From Spirochaetaceae bacterium (GTDB taxonomy: Bacteria > Spirochaetota > Spirochaetia > PWKH01): 8,375 nucleotides of DNA. Shown here in pieces: positions 1 to 6,455 of the stretch. The stretch spans positions 1 to 8,375 of the forward strand of contig PWNW01000156.1 in the NCBI GenBank assembly GCA_003557605.1, written 5' to 3'. Made by a program: the position numbers and the translations under genes. The notes under the pieces are model-generated. The model was not told the origin of the DNA. It searched no databases and saw only the letters and a program-made list of their open reading frames with translations. The stretch's first letter is position 1; the number at the start of each line of letters is the position of its first letter.

Positions 1-1
1 C

Positions 2-874
2 GGCCCTGAAACCGATGTGCCCGCCGGTGATATCGGTGTCGGAGGCCGCGAAGTAGGATACATGTACGGCATGTACAAGAGACTGCTGGATGAGCATACC
101 GGAGTTCTCACCGGGAAGGGAAGAAACTGGGGAGGGTCCCTTATTCGTCCCGAGGCTACGGGGTTCGGGGCTATGTATTTTGCTCAGGAGATGGTGAAGA
201 CCCAGGGAGACGAGTTCGCAGGAAAGACCATCTCGGTTTCCGGTTTCGGAAATGTTGCATGGGGTGCTGTTATGAAGGCATCCGAGCTTGGTGCAAAGGT
301 AGTGACGATTTCCGGTCCCGACGGCTATATCCACGATCCAGACGGGATTAATACTGAGGAGAAATGGAAATACATGGTTGCTCTCCGTGCATCGAACAAC
401 GATGTGGTGGAACCCTACGCTAAGAAGTTCGGTGTGAAGTTCTTTGCGAACCGAAGGCCATGGGAAGTGAAGACCGACATGGCATTCCCCTGCGCCATCC
501 AGAACGAACTTGATGAGAAGGATGCAGAGATGCTGGTGAAAAACGGGGTGAAGTATGTCGTTGAAACCTCAAATATGGGATGCACCGCCGAAGCGGTAAA
601 TGTGCTTAAAAAAGCACGGGTGCTTTTCGGTCCGGGCAAGGCTGCCAATGCCGGCGGAGTTGCTGTGTCCGGTCTTGAAATGACCCAGAATTCCATGAAG
701 CTTTCCTGGACTACAGAAGAGGTTGACGAGAAGCTGAAAATGATCATGACAAACATTCATGCCGCCTGCCTGAAGGAAGGAAAGGAAGACGGCTCATATG
801 TCAACTATGCGAAGGGTGCCAATATAGCGGGATTCAAGAAAGTCGCCGATGCCATGCTTGACATGGGCTACTAA
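2..874 (+). CDS. gdhA: Glutamate dehydrogenase, C-terminal part (5' end outside window)
   Basis: Hexameric-type glutamate dehydrogenase, interconverting glutamate and 2-oxoglutarate plus ammonia in the cytoplasm. The reading frame is open from base 2 (GPETDV...), so the GTG at 17 is not a start; about 290 codons are visible and roughly 160 residues are missing compared with the usual 450. Visible signatures are PAGDIGVGGREVGYM, which holds the catalytic aspartate (the D of PAGD), a LTGKGRNWGGS segment, RPEATGFG, and a Rossmann nucleotide-binding turn (SGFGNVAWG) followed by SGPDGYIHDPDGI. The C-terminal part has NAGGVAVSGLEMTQNS and GANIAGF. The SGFGNVAWG and SGPDGYI segments resemble the NAD-dependent Clostridium symbiosum enzyme more than the E. 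coli NADP enzyme, as I recall those sequences, so NAD(H) use is possible but inferred. It ends with TAA and is followed at once by its own terminator, so it is transcriptionally separate from nrdJ. Confidence 0.96.
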   Translation, partial: GPETDVPAGDIGVGGREVGYMYGMYKRLLDEHTGVLTGKGRNWGGSLIRPEATGFGAMYFAQEMVKTQGDEFAGKTISVSGFGNVAWGAVMKASELGAKVVTISGPDGYIHDPDGINTEEKWKYMVALRASNNDVVEPYAKKFGVKFFANRRPWEVKTDMAFPCAIQNELDEKDAEMLVKNGVKYVVETSNMGCTAEAVNVLKKARVLFGPGKAANAGGVAVSGLEMTQNSMKLSWTTEEVDEKLKMIMTNIHAACLKEGKEDGSYVNYAKGANIAGFKKVADAMLDMGY

Positions 875-900
875 TCTACGTAAGAATAGATGTCAGACAG

Positions 901-933
901 ACCGCTTGCTGATTCACTCGGCAGGCGGTTTTT
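901..933 (+). terminator. Intrinsic terminator of gdhA
   Basis: A 12-bp stem pairs 901-912 (ACCGCTTGCTGA) with 918-929 (TCGGCAGGCGGT), including two G-U pairs, around a 5-nt loop, and is followed directly by a run of T (929-933). It starts 27 bases after the gdhA stop codon. Its T tract runs straight into the first NrdR-like box, so the gdhA terminator and the nrdJ control region abut without spare sequence. Confidence 0.87.
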
Positions 934-946
934 CTATATATAGTGT
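931..946. promoter_or_regulatory. NrdR box-like operator 1 (upstream of nrdJ)
   Basis: TTTCTATATATAGTGT matches 13 of 16 positions of the NrdR consensus as I recall it (acaCwAtATaTwGtgt); only the first three outer bases differ. NrdR is the ATP-cone/zinc-ribbon repressor of ribonucleotide reductase genes and normally binds two such boxes in front of them. A second, weaker box lies 40 bp downstream (centre to centre), and the next gene is an RNR, which is the context expected. No nrdR gene is visible here. Confidence 0.68.
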
Positions 947-951
947 TAACA
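938..951 (+). repeat. 14-bp direct repeat, copy 1 (ATATAGTGTTAACA)
   Basis: This 14-mer recurs exactly at 3655-3668, just after nrdJ and before rnfD. The copy covers the right half of NrdR-like box 1 plus the adjacent TTAACA; its end contains the palindrome TGTTAACA. Both copies are in the two non-coding gaps that flank nrdJ. Confidence 0.6.
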
Positions 952-970
952 GCAGGAATTGAGAAAAAAA

Positions 971-986
971 TATCTATATCTGGTGT
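971..986. promoter_or_regulatory. NrdR box-like operator 2 (upstream of nrdJ)
   Basis: TATCTATATCTGGTGT matches 11 of 16 consensus positions, including the central CTATAT and the GTGT of the right arm. It has the same register as box 1 (CTATAT-x-x-x-GTGT) and lies 40 bp from it, where published pairs are usually about 31-32 bp apart. It sits about 18 bp upstream of the proposed -35 element. Confidence 0.5.
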
Positions 987-1004
987 TTAATTGAGGATTT
1001 TTGC

Positions 1005-1033
1005 TTGAAATCATAGTCCTTTAGGAGTATGAT
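1005..1033 (+). promoter_or_regulatory. Sigma-70-type promoter for nrdJ
   Basis: TTGAAA (1005-1010) and TATGAT (1028-1033) are separated by 17 bp, each one base from the ideal hexamer. Transcription would start near 1040, giving a leader of about 125 nt before nrdJ. It lies downstream of the gdhA terminator and both NrdR-like boxes. A weaker alternative, TTAACA (946-951) with AATATC (969-974), would place the start among the boxes themselves. Confidence 0.55.
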
Positions 1034-1049
1034 TCTTCCTAGGATGTAC

Positions 1050-1128
1050 GGCACACTTTGATAAACCTTGACAACGAAAGCGACGTGAACACTCACCTGC
1101 CGCAGCAGGTGAAAAGCAGTGCTGTGCC
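1050..1128 (+). promoter_or_regulatory. Possible structured leader RNA of nrdJ
   Basis: Within the predicted 5' leader, GGCACA (1050-1055) can pair perfectly with TGTGCC (1123-1128), closing a domain. The domain contains an 8-bp perfect hairpin (TCACCTGC 1093-1100, loop CGCA, GCAGGTGA 1105-1112), a possible CAC/GTG extension (1090-1092 with 1119-1121) and CTTT/AAAG (1056-1059 with 1077-1080). Just downstream, CTGAT (1128-1132) could pair with ATCAG (1148-1152) next to the Shine-Dalgarno region, competing with the closing stem by one base. I do not recognise a known riboswitch; the typical cobalamin-riboswitch GCCACTG box is absent. A conserved RNA motif associated with nrdJ genes has been described in the literature, but I cannot tell from memory whether this is one. 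Confidence 0.35.
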
Positions 1129-1164
1129 TGATGCATCACATAATATTATCAGTGAGGAACAGGT

Positions 1165-3645
1165 ATGGGAGATCGGAAAAATCAGCTGAAGCCGCTCGGA
1201 AGAAAAATCTTTTTGGACCGGTATGCCTTGAAGGATATGGAGAAAAAGGGACTTGCCGTGGGGGACCTCGTCATTGTGGTGAGTAATATCCAGACAGGAC
1301 AGCGGGAAATCGGCCGAATTAAATCAGTTGATAAAAACGGTCTTTGCACCGTGACATTGGATGACCAGACAGAACTGACGGTATCCTGTGATTATATTGA
1401 CAAACCGATAGAGACCGAACCTGAACAGATGCTTGACCGTGTAGCATGGGGGGTGGCCCAGCAGGAAAAGAAAGATATTCAAAAGACTTGGGAGAAGCAC
1501 TACCGATGGCTGCTCGATGACTGGAAATTTGTCCCAGGAGGGAGAATTCTTACCGGTGCCGGCACAGACCAGAACCTGACCTACTACAACTGCTATGTAA
1601 TACCCTCACCCGAAGACAGCAGGGGCGGCATTATGAAATCCCTGACTCAGATGACGGAGATTATGTCCAGGGGAGGAGGGGTGGGAATTAATCTCTCATC
1701 TCTCAGGCCGAGACATTCCTACGTCAAGGGAGTCAACGGCCGTTCAAGCGGTTCTGTTTCCTGGGGAGGGCTCTACAGTTTTGTGACCGGTCTTATTGAG
1801 CAGGGAGGCAGCAGACGAGGTGCATTGATGCTGATTCTGGATGACTGGCATCCGGACCTTCTTGATTTCATCAACAGCAAGCGGGAAATGGGAAAAATCA
1901 CCAATGCCAATATCAGTGTTGCTGTTTCTGATGCATTTATGGAGGCGGTGAAGCAGGATGCAGATTGGGAGCTTTGCTTTCCCGATACAAATGACCAGGC
2001 ATACGATGAGAAGTGGGACGGGGACCTCAAGGCATGGAGGGAAGCCGGCAGGCCAGTGCTCTGTTATCAGAAGATTCGGGCAAGAGACATTTGGGACAAT
2101 ATTATTGAAAGTGCTTGGGCGTCAGCAGAACCGGGCATCTTTTTTGTTGACCGCTATAATGCCTACAGCAATTCCTGGTACTACTCACGAATTCGCTGCA
2201 CCAACCCATGCGGAGAACAGGGACTTCCTTCCTGGGGAGTCTGCAATCTCGGGTCGCTGAATCTTGCAAGATTTGTATCGGATGACCAGGATGTGCTGTG
2301 GGATGATCTTGGGAAAACCGTGAGGTATTCGGTACGCTTTCTTGATGCTGTTATCGATGATACCCCCTACTTCTTTGATGAGAACAGAACACAGCAGCTC
2401 AGCGAACGGAGGGTGGGCCTTGGTTCAATGGGCTTGGCAGAAATGCTGGTGCGACTCAAAATTCCCTACGGGAGCAGGCAGTGCATCGAGTTCATAGACA
2501 AGCTCTATAAATTTATTGCAGTTGAAGCCTATCGGGAAAGCATTGACCTGGCTGAAGAAAAGGGCTCATTTCCCCTCTTTGATGCCGAAAAGTTTCTGCA
2601 GAGCGGATTTGTGAAGCAGCTTCCCGATGACGTGCAGGAGGGAATACGCACAAAAGGCATCAGAAATGTAACGCTGCTCACCCAGGCTCCGACAGGGACA
2701 ACCGGCACCATGGTCGGGACCAGTACAGGAATTGAGCCCTATTATTTCTGGGAATGGGAACGGGTCGGACGCATGGGTTCCCACCTTGAACGTGTGGATG
2801 TCTATGACGAATGGGTCCAGGAGCACGGAAAGGAAGCTCTTCCTGACTATTTTGTCACAGCCATGGATCTTCCGCCGAAGGGACATGTGAGAGTGCAGGC
2901 CGCTATTCAGCGCTGGGTTGATTCAAGCATATCAAAGACGGGAAATACCCCCTCGGATTATACGCTGGAGCAGACAGCGCAGCTGTATCAGATGATGTAT
3001 GATTTGGGCTGCAAGGGAGGCACCACCTACCGTGACGGCTCCCGGGATTCCCAGGTGCTGAACCTGAAGAAAGAACAGCCGAAACCGGAGGTTGAAGAAA
3101 TTCGTCCAAGGGTACGGCCCACAATGCTGCGCGGAACCACCTACCGAAAGGTAACTCCCATCGGTACAGCGTATATTACCATCAACTCTGACGGAGAATA
3201 CTTTACTGATCCCTTTGAAGTGTTCATCAATGTAGCAAAGGTGGGTTCAGATGTGGCTGCCGATGCAGAGGGGCTTGGGCGCCTTGTCAGTTTGATCCTG
3301 CGGATGCCGAGCCCGCTGGACCCCAAACAGCGGGCCGAGGCAGTAATTGCACAGCTCAGGAGCATCGGATCAGGAAGACAGATGGGATTCGGGAAAAACC
3401 GAGTCATGAGCCTACCTGATGCGGTGGCCCAGGCAATTGAGGAGCATATCGGATCCCAGGGACATCAATATCCTGAGCTTCCCGATGAGGAAGATCAGGT
3501 TCAGGGGCAAAGCACCCTTCCCTTTGATGAAAACGGTTCTGAAAAGTCCTTCTCCGCTGATATCTGTCCAGTATGCGGGAACGGAACCTTCATGAACATT
3601 GAGGGATGTAAGAAATGCTTTTCCTGCGGTTATAGCGAGTGTTGA
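1165..3645 (+). CDS. nrdJ: Adenosylcobalamin-dependent (class II) ribonucleoside-diphosphate reductase
   Basis: Converts ribonucleotides to deoxyribonucleotides with a radical generated by adenosylcobalamin, so it needs neither oxygen nor a separate radical subunit. At 826 aa it is complete. Residues 1-85 form a beta-rich N-terminal region (FLDRYALKD, then GDLVIVV); no ATP-cone is seen, so the overall dATP off-switch seems absent. The barrel carries the active site: C143 (YYNCY) and C360 (WGVCNLGSLNL) as the redox pair, and N347/C349/E351 in NPCGE, with C349 the thiyl-radical cysteine. RGGGVGINLS (169-178) and PTGT (509-512) are typical. Residues about 650-760 look like the TSCPD region. The tail holds CPVCG, CKKC and CGYSEC (cysteines 801, 804, 815, 818, 821, 826), expected to bind zinc and/or re-reduce the active-site disulfide. 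The ATG follows a modest GAGG about 7 nt upstream. No intein interrupts it. Confidence 0.97.
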   Translation: MGDRKNQLKPLGRKIFLDRYALKDMEKKGLAVGDLVIVVSNIQTGQREIGRIKSVDKNGLCTVTLDDQTELTVSCDYIDKPIETEPEQMLDRVAWGVAQQEKKDIQKTWEKHYRWLLDDWKFVPGGRILTGAGTDQNLTYYNCYVIPSPEDSRGGIMKSLTQMTEIMSRGGGVGINLSSLRPRHSYVKGVNGRSSGSVSWGGLYSFVTGLIEQGGSRRGALMLILDDWHPDLLDFINSKREMGKITNANISVAVSDAFMEAVKQDADWELCFPDTNDQAYDEKWDGDLKAWREAGRPVLCYQKIRARDIWDNIIESAWASAEPGIFFVDRYNAYSNSWYYSRIRCTNPCGEQGLPSWGVCNLGSLNLARFVSDDQDVLWDDLGKTVRYSVRFLDAVIDDTPYFFDENRTQQLSERRVGLGSMGLAEMLVRLKIPYGSRQCIEFIDKLYKFIAVEAYRESIDLAEEKGSFPLFDAEKFLQSGFVKQLPDDVQEGIRTKGIRNVTLLTQAPTGTTGTMVGTSTGIEPYYFWEWERVGRMGSHLERVDVYDEWVQEHGKEALPDYFVTAMDLPPKGHVRVQAAIQRWVDSSISKTGNTPSDYTLEQTAQLYQMMYDLGCKGGTTYRDGSRDSQVLNLKKEQPKPEVEEIRPRVRPTMLRGTTYRKVTPIGTAYITINSDGEYFTDPFEVFINVAKVGSDVAADAEGLGRLVSLILRMPSPLDPKQRAEAVIAQLRSIGSGRQMGFGKNRVMSLPDAVAQAIEEHIGSQGHQYPELPDEEDQVQGQSTLPFDENGSEKSFSADICPVCGNGTFMNIEGCKKCFSCGYSEC

Positions 3646-3654
3646 CGATTTGTG

Positions 3655-3668
3655 ATATAGTGTTAACA
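3655..3668 (+). repeat. 14-bp direct repeat, copy 2 (ATATAGTGTTAACA)
   Basis: Exact second copy of the 14-mer at 938-951, lying in the 51-bp gap between the nrdJ stop and the rnfD start. Only the right half of an NrdR box is reproduced here; the left half (ATTTGTGA) does not fit. A poor promoter-like pair, TTGACG (3642-3647) with TAACAT (3664-3669) at 16 bp, overlaps it. Confidence 0.55.
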
Positions 3669-3696
3669 TTCTCGTGATGCAGCTCAAGGGGGGAAC

Positions 3697-4650
3697 ATGT
3701 TGAAAATACAGAAACAGCCAATAATGCTGACGGTTCTCTATGCCCTGGCACCGCTGGGGCTTGCGGGCATCTACTGGTTCGGTTGGCGTGTTCTGCTGAT
3801 CTATGCAGTAGTGTTTGCCTTCGGATTTCTTTCTGAAGCCCTTATGGCCCGATATTTCAAGATGAACATCAGTACATCGCTTTTTGTATCCTGCGGACTC
3901 TACGCACTTTCACTGCCTCCGGCGATTCCTCTTTGGATTGCGGCAGTGGGCATTGTTTTCGGTATTGTCTTCGGTAAGATGGTCTTCGGTGGGTTCGGGA
4001 AGAATGTTTTCAACCCTGCCATCACGGGACGGGCCTTTATCTACATCAGTTTCGGGGTGCCCATGACCAGCCAGTTCCTGCCAACCGCTTCTTCAGCCCA
4101 TGGTGCGTTTCCCGGGGGATTCGGCGTTTATCTTCCCCAGGTTGACTCCGTTGGTGCTGCTACCCCGCTTGCAGAGCAGGCCTCAGGAACTGCAGTTCCC
4201 TTCCTTGACCTGTTTTTCGGTACAGTTCCGGGATCTATCGGGGAGACATCGGCACTGCTGGTGATTCTTGCCGGCGCATATATCATATACAAAAAAGCTG
4301 CAAACTGGCGCCTCACCCTGTCTTCAGCTGCTGCATTTCTGGTTCTTCAGTCTCTGCTGTTCTTTGCCGGAATCGAGGGAGCAATCAATCCTATTCATGC
4401 TCTGGTAAGCGGAAGTTTTCTGCTCGCAGCGTTCTTTATGATCACCGATCCGATTTCAGCTTCCCAGTCCACAAACCTCGGACGCTGGATTTACGGTGCA
4501 GCCTTCGGTCTTCTGACAGTAACCATCCGGGTATTTTCAAACTGGCCTGAAGCAGTATCCTTTGCGATACTTCTGGTGAACATGTTTGCGCCCCTGCTGG
4601 ACCATCTGATAAAGATGAGGAATACCAAAAAGAAGGAGGCTGCTTCATGA
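3697..4650 (+). CDS. rnfD: RnfD/NqrB-family membrane subunit (covalent FMN carrier)
   Basis: Integral membrane subunit of a Na+-pumping Rnf/NQR-type redox complex, 317 aa with about nine to ten hydrophobic helices. Family signatures are GGFGKNVFNPAITGRAF (98-114), PGSIGE (178-183), MITDPISAS (248-256) and AILLVNMFAPLLDH near the C-terminus. The covalent-FMN site is D150-S-V-G-A-A-T156-P-L, T156 being the expected flavinylated threonine. Length and N-terminus are RnfD-like: the roughly 100-residue N-terminal extension of NqrB is missing. The PGSIGE and DPISAS blocks and the C-terminus look more like NqrB. The ATG follows AAGGGGGGAAC. It is the first gene of the operon and overlaps the next gene by 4 nt (ATGA). 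No nqrA precedes it; the upstream neighbour is nrdJ. No terminator is seen after nrdJ, so some read-through is possible. Confidence 0.9.
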   Translation: MLKIQKQPIMLTVLYALAPLGLAGIYWFGWRVLLIYAVVFAFGFLSEALMARYFKMNISTSLFVSCGLYALSLPPAIPLWIAAVGIVFGIVFGKMVFGGFGKNVFNPAITGRAFIYISFGVPMTSQFLPTASSAHGAFPGGFGVYLPQVDSVGAATPLAEQASGTAVPFLDLFFGTVPGSIGETSALLVILAGAYIIYKKAANWRLTLSSAAAFLVLQSLLFFAGIEGAINPIHALVSGSFLLAAFFMITDPISASQSTNLGRWIYGAAFGLLTVTIRVFSNWPEAVSFAILLVNMFAPLLDHLIKMRNTKKKEAAS

Positions 4651-5246
4651 AAAAAGACTCCTTTTTTGCCCTTCGGATATTTCCGTTAATCTTTATGGCC
4701 GCTGTTACAATTGTGTGCATCAGTGTGGTAACAGGTATTTTTCTTTCTACCGAGGATCGTGTGAGAAGCAACGAACAGCTGTTTCTGCGTAAGGCGGTGC
4801 TTGCTGCAGCAGGAATCAGCTTTCCCGATGACGACTTCACTGAGGTTGAGAGGATATTTGAAGAAAGGATCAGCGTCCGTAACGGCTGGTATGCTGCATC
4901 TCTTGCTGACGGAGTACAGGGATTTATCCTTCCCATAACTGGGGCAGGCCTCTGGGGCCCTATTGAGATGATGCTGGGGTTTTCTGAAGACCTTGATGCA
5001 ATGACGGGAATTTCGATTCTCAGTCATAATGAAACTCCCGGACTTGGAGCACGAATTGAGGAGCCTTGGTTCCTTGAGCAGTTTAGGGGAAAGTCAGGAC
5101 CCTTTGAGATGGTGCAGGAAGGAACTGCCCAGGCAGATAATGAGATTGACGGTATCACCGGTGCAACCCGTACTACAGTTGCAGTCGGTGAAATAGTAAA
5201 CCGAGGAGTGAGTTCAGCTCCGGACATCCTGAAGAGGGGGGAATAG
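4647..5246 (+). CDS. rnfG: RnfG/NqrC-family subunit with covalently bound FMN
   Basis: Single-span membrane protein with a periplasmic FMN-binding domain, 199 aa. A hydrophobic helix at about residues 9-33 is followed by the domain with GAGLWGPIEM (99-108), HNETPGLGARIEEPWF (127-142) and the flavinylation motif D168-G-I-T-G-A-T174, where T174 should carry FMN through a phosphoester made by ApbE. The length fits RnfG (about 200) rather than NqrC (about 250), while G-x-G-L-W and the E.PWF segment are also found in NqrC. No apbE is seen in the window. The start is well set: AGAAGGAGG lies 7 nt upstream, and the start codon overlaps the rnfD stop, indicating translational coupling. It passes electrons toward the RnfD-like subunit. 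Confidence 0.92.
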   Translation: MKKDSFFALRIFPLIFMAAVTIVCISVVTGIFLSTEDRVRSNEQLFLRKAVLAAAGISFPDDDFTEVERIFEERISVRNGWYAASLADGVQGFILPITGAGLWGPIEMMLGFSEDLDAMTGISILSHNETPGLGARIEEPWFLEQFRGKSGPFEMVQEGTAQADNEIDGITGATRTTVAVGEIVNRGVSSAPDILKRGE

Positions 5247-5248
5247 GC

Positions 5249-5851
5249 ATGGCAAAAGGACAGGTAAAAAAGACCTTCTTAAAGCCCCTGGGCAAGGAAA
5301 ATCCGGTGTTTGTTCAGATCCTTGGGATCTGCTCAACCCTGGCGGTGACCAATAAACTGGAGAACACCTTTGTCATGACCCTGGGGGTTATGTTCACCAC
5401 GACATTATCAAATTTCACCCTGTCGCTGCTGAGGAATTATATTCCCTCACGCATCAGGATGATGGTTGAGACCATGGTGATAGCCACATACGTTATTATT
5501 GTCGATATTGTGCTTCGTGCATACTATCCGGACATCTGGAGGCAGCTCGGCCCCTATGTAGGACTGATTATTACCAACTGCATCATTATGGGAAGGGCTG
5601 AAGCATTTGCCCTGAACAATACCCCGGGGCTGTCGCTGATTGACGGTCTTTCCACCGGCATCGGATATGCCTATGTACTGCTGGTAATTGCGTTTTTCCG
5701 GGAGCTTCTGGGAACTGGACAGATCTGGGGCATCCAGGTGCTTGGTTCATGGTGGACAAACTGGTCAATCATGGTCATGCCTCCCGGGGCATTCTTCATG
5801 CTTGCAATTTTCATCTGGATCGTCAAAGGCGCCGTAATAAAGGAGCAGTGA
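5249..5851 (+). CDS. nqrD: NqrD-type subunit of Na+-translocating NADH dehydrogenase
   Basis: Integral membrane protein of 200 aa with about six helices, pairing with NqrE to form the inverted-topology core that holds an intramembrane 2Fe-2S cluster. Cluster ligands are visible as C28 (LGICSTLAVT) and C111 (GLIITNCIIMGRAEAF). FVMTLGVMFTTTLSN, LLRNYIPSRIR and FFRELLGTG follow the NqrD pattern closely, and I judge it nearer NqrD than RnfE. It starts 2 nt after the rnfG stop, with GAAGAGGGGGG as ribosome-binding site, and ends 1 nt before nqrE. It should carry electrons from NqrF across the membrane to the FMN of the RnfG-like subunit. Confidence 0.95.
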   Translation: MAKGQVKKTFLKPLGKENPVFVQILGICSTLAVTNKLENTFVMTLGVMFTTTLSNFTLSLLRNYIPSRIRMMVETMVIATYVIIVDIVLRAYYPDIWRQLGPYVGLIITNCIIMGRAEAFALNNTPGLSLIDGLSTGIGYAYVLLVIAFFRELLGTGQIWGIQVLGSWWTNWSIMVMPPGAFFMLAIFIWIVKGAVIKEQ

Positions 5852-5852
5852 G

Positions 5853-6446
5853 ATGGAAGGCATGTGGTATTATACAGCGGTATTCTTTGCAGCGGTTTTC
5901 ACCAACAATATTCTGCTGGCCAACTATCTGGGAATGTGCTCCTTTCTTTCAGTGGCAAAGGAGCTGAAGGCTTCCGTCGGACTGGGAATTGCTGTCACCT
6001 TTGTGATGGCGTCCACCACAGTGTTGAACTGGATGGTGTACAACTTCCTTCTGGAACCCTTCGGTCTGGAGTATCTGCGGTTTATTGTGTTTATTATCGT
6101 TATTGCAGCATTTGTGCAGCTGGTGGAGATGATCATTGAGCGGGTAAGCGAGAGCCTTTATGCCGCACTGGGAATATTCCTCCCTCTGATCACCGTTAAC
6201 TGCGCTATTCTTGGTGTAAGCCTGTTCATGGTAATCCGTGACTACGATCTGGTGACATCCTTTTTCTTCGGTCTCGGAAGCGGTCTCGGGTGGTTTCTGG
6301 CAATCATGGCTATGGCGGGAATTCTTCAGAAGCTGAAGAAGGCCCGAATTCCCAAGGGACTTGAAGGGGCCGGCATAACCTTGATTATCACCGGGATTAT
6401 GGCGCTTGCGTTTATGGGATTTGCCGGCATGCTGATGCTCGGATAG
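5853..6446 (+). CDS. nqrE: NqrE/RnfA-type subunit of Na+-translocating redox complex
   Basis: Integral membrane protein of 197 aa with about six helices, the partner of NqrD. C29 (LGMCSFLSV) and C117 (LITVNCAILG) are the expected ligands of the shared 2Fe-2S cluster. The C-terminal two thirds, with VIRDYD, FGLGSGLGWFLAIMAMAG and LAFMGFAG, are NqrE-like. The N-terminal part has FTNNILL and PFGLEYLR, which as I recall are characteristic of RnfA (VNN, PLGIEYLR). The protein therefore mixes both families. The ribosome-binding site AAAGGAG lies inside the end of nqrD, and the gap to nqrD is 1 nt. Which symbol is used is a matter of degree; I chose nqrE because of the long C-terminal match. Confidence 0.94.
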   Translation: MEGMWYYTAVFFAAVFTNNILLANYLGMCSFLSVAKELKASVGLGIAVTFVMASTTVLNWMVYNFLLEPFGLEYLRFIVFIIVIAAFVQLVEMIIERVSESLYAALGIFLPLITVNCAILGVSLFMVIRDYDLVTSFFFGLGSGLGWFLAIMAMAGILQKLKKARIPKGLEGAGITLIITGIMALAFMGFAGMLMLG

Positions 6447-6455
6447 GGGGACTCC

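Noticed and set aside
17..19. GTG at 17 as the start of glutamate dehydrogenase
   Set aside because: The frame is open upstream of it and already encodes family sequence (GPETD), and the catalytic PAGD motif follows at once; the gene is simply cut by the window edge.
1068..1096. TTGACA at 1068 as a promoter -35
   Set aside because: At 16-18 bp downstream the sequence is GC-rich (around ACTCAC) with no -10-like hexamer.
1040..1164. Cobalamin riboswitch before the B12-dependent nrdJ
   Set aside because: There are short resemblances (GGTGAAAA, GAAAGCGACGTGAA), but the GCCACTG-type box and the standard core arrangement are missing.
1165..3645. Intein or split in nrdJ
   Set aside because: The reading frame is collinear with the family and the common insertion points (around NPCGE and PTGT) are uninterrupted.
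3650..3669. Rex (NADH-sensing) operator before rnfD
   Set aside because: TTGTGA and TTAACA arms are present, but their spacing is about 2 bp too long for the 18-bp Rex site.
4442..4936. 164-aa antisense open frame across rnfD and rnfG
   Set aside because: It lies opposite two well-identified membrane genes, has no recognisable domain, and its composition is that of a shadow frame. Other antisense frames, such as 415-756 and 2566-2886, were rejected for the same reason.
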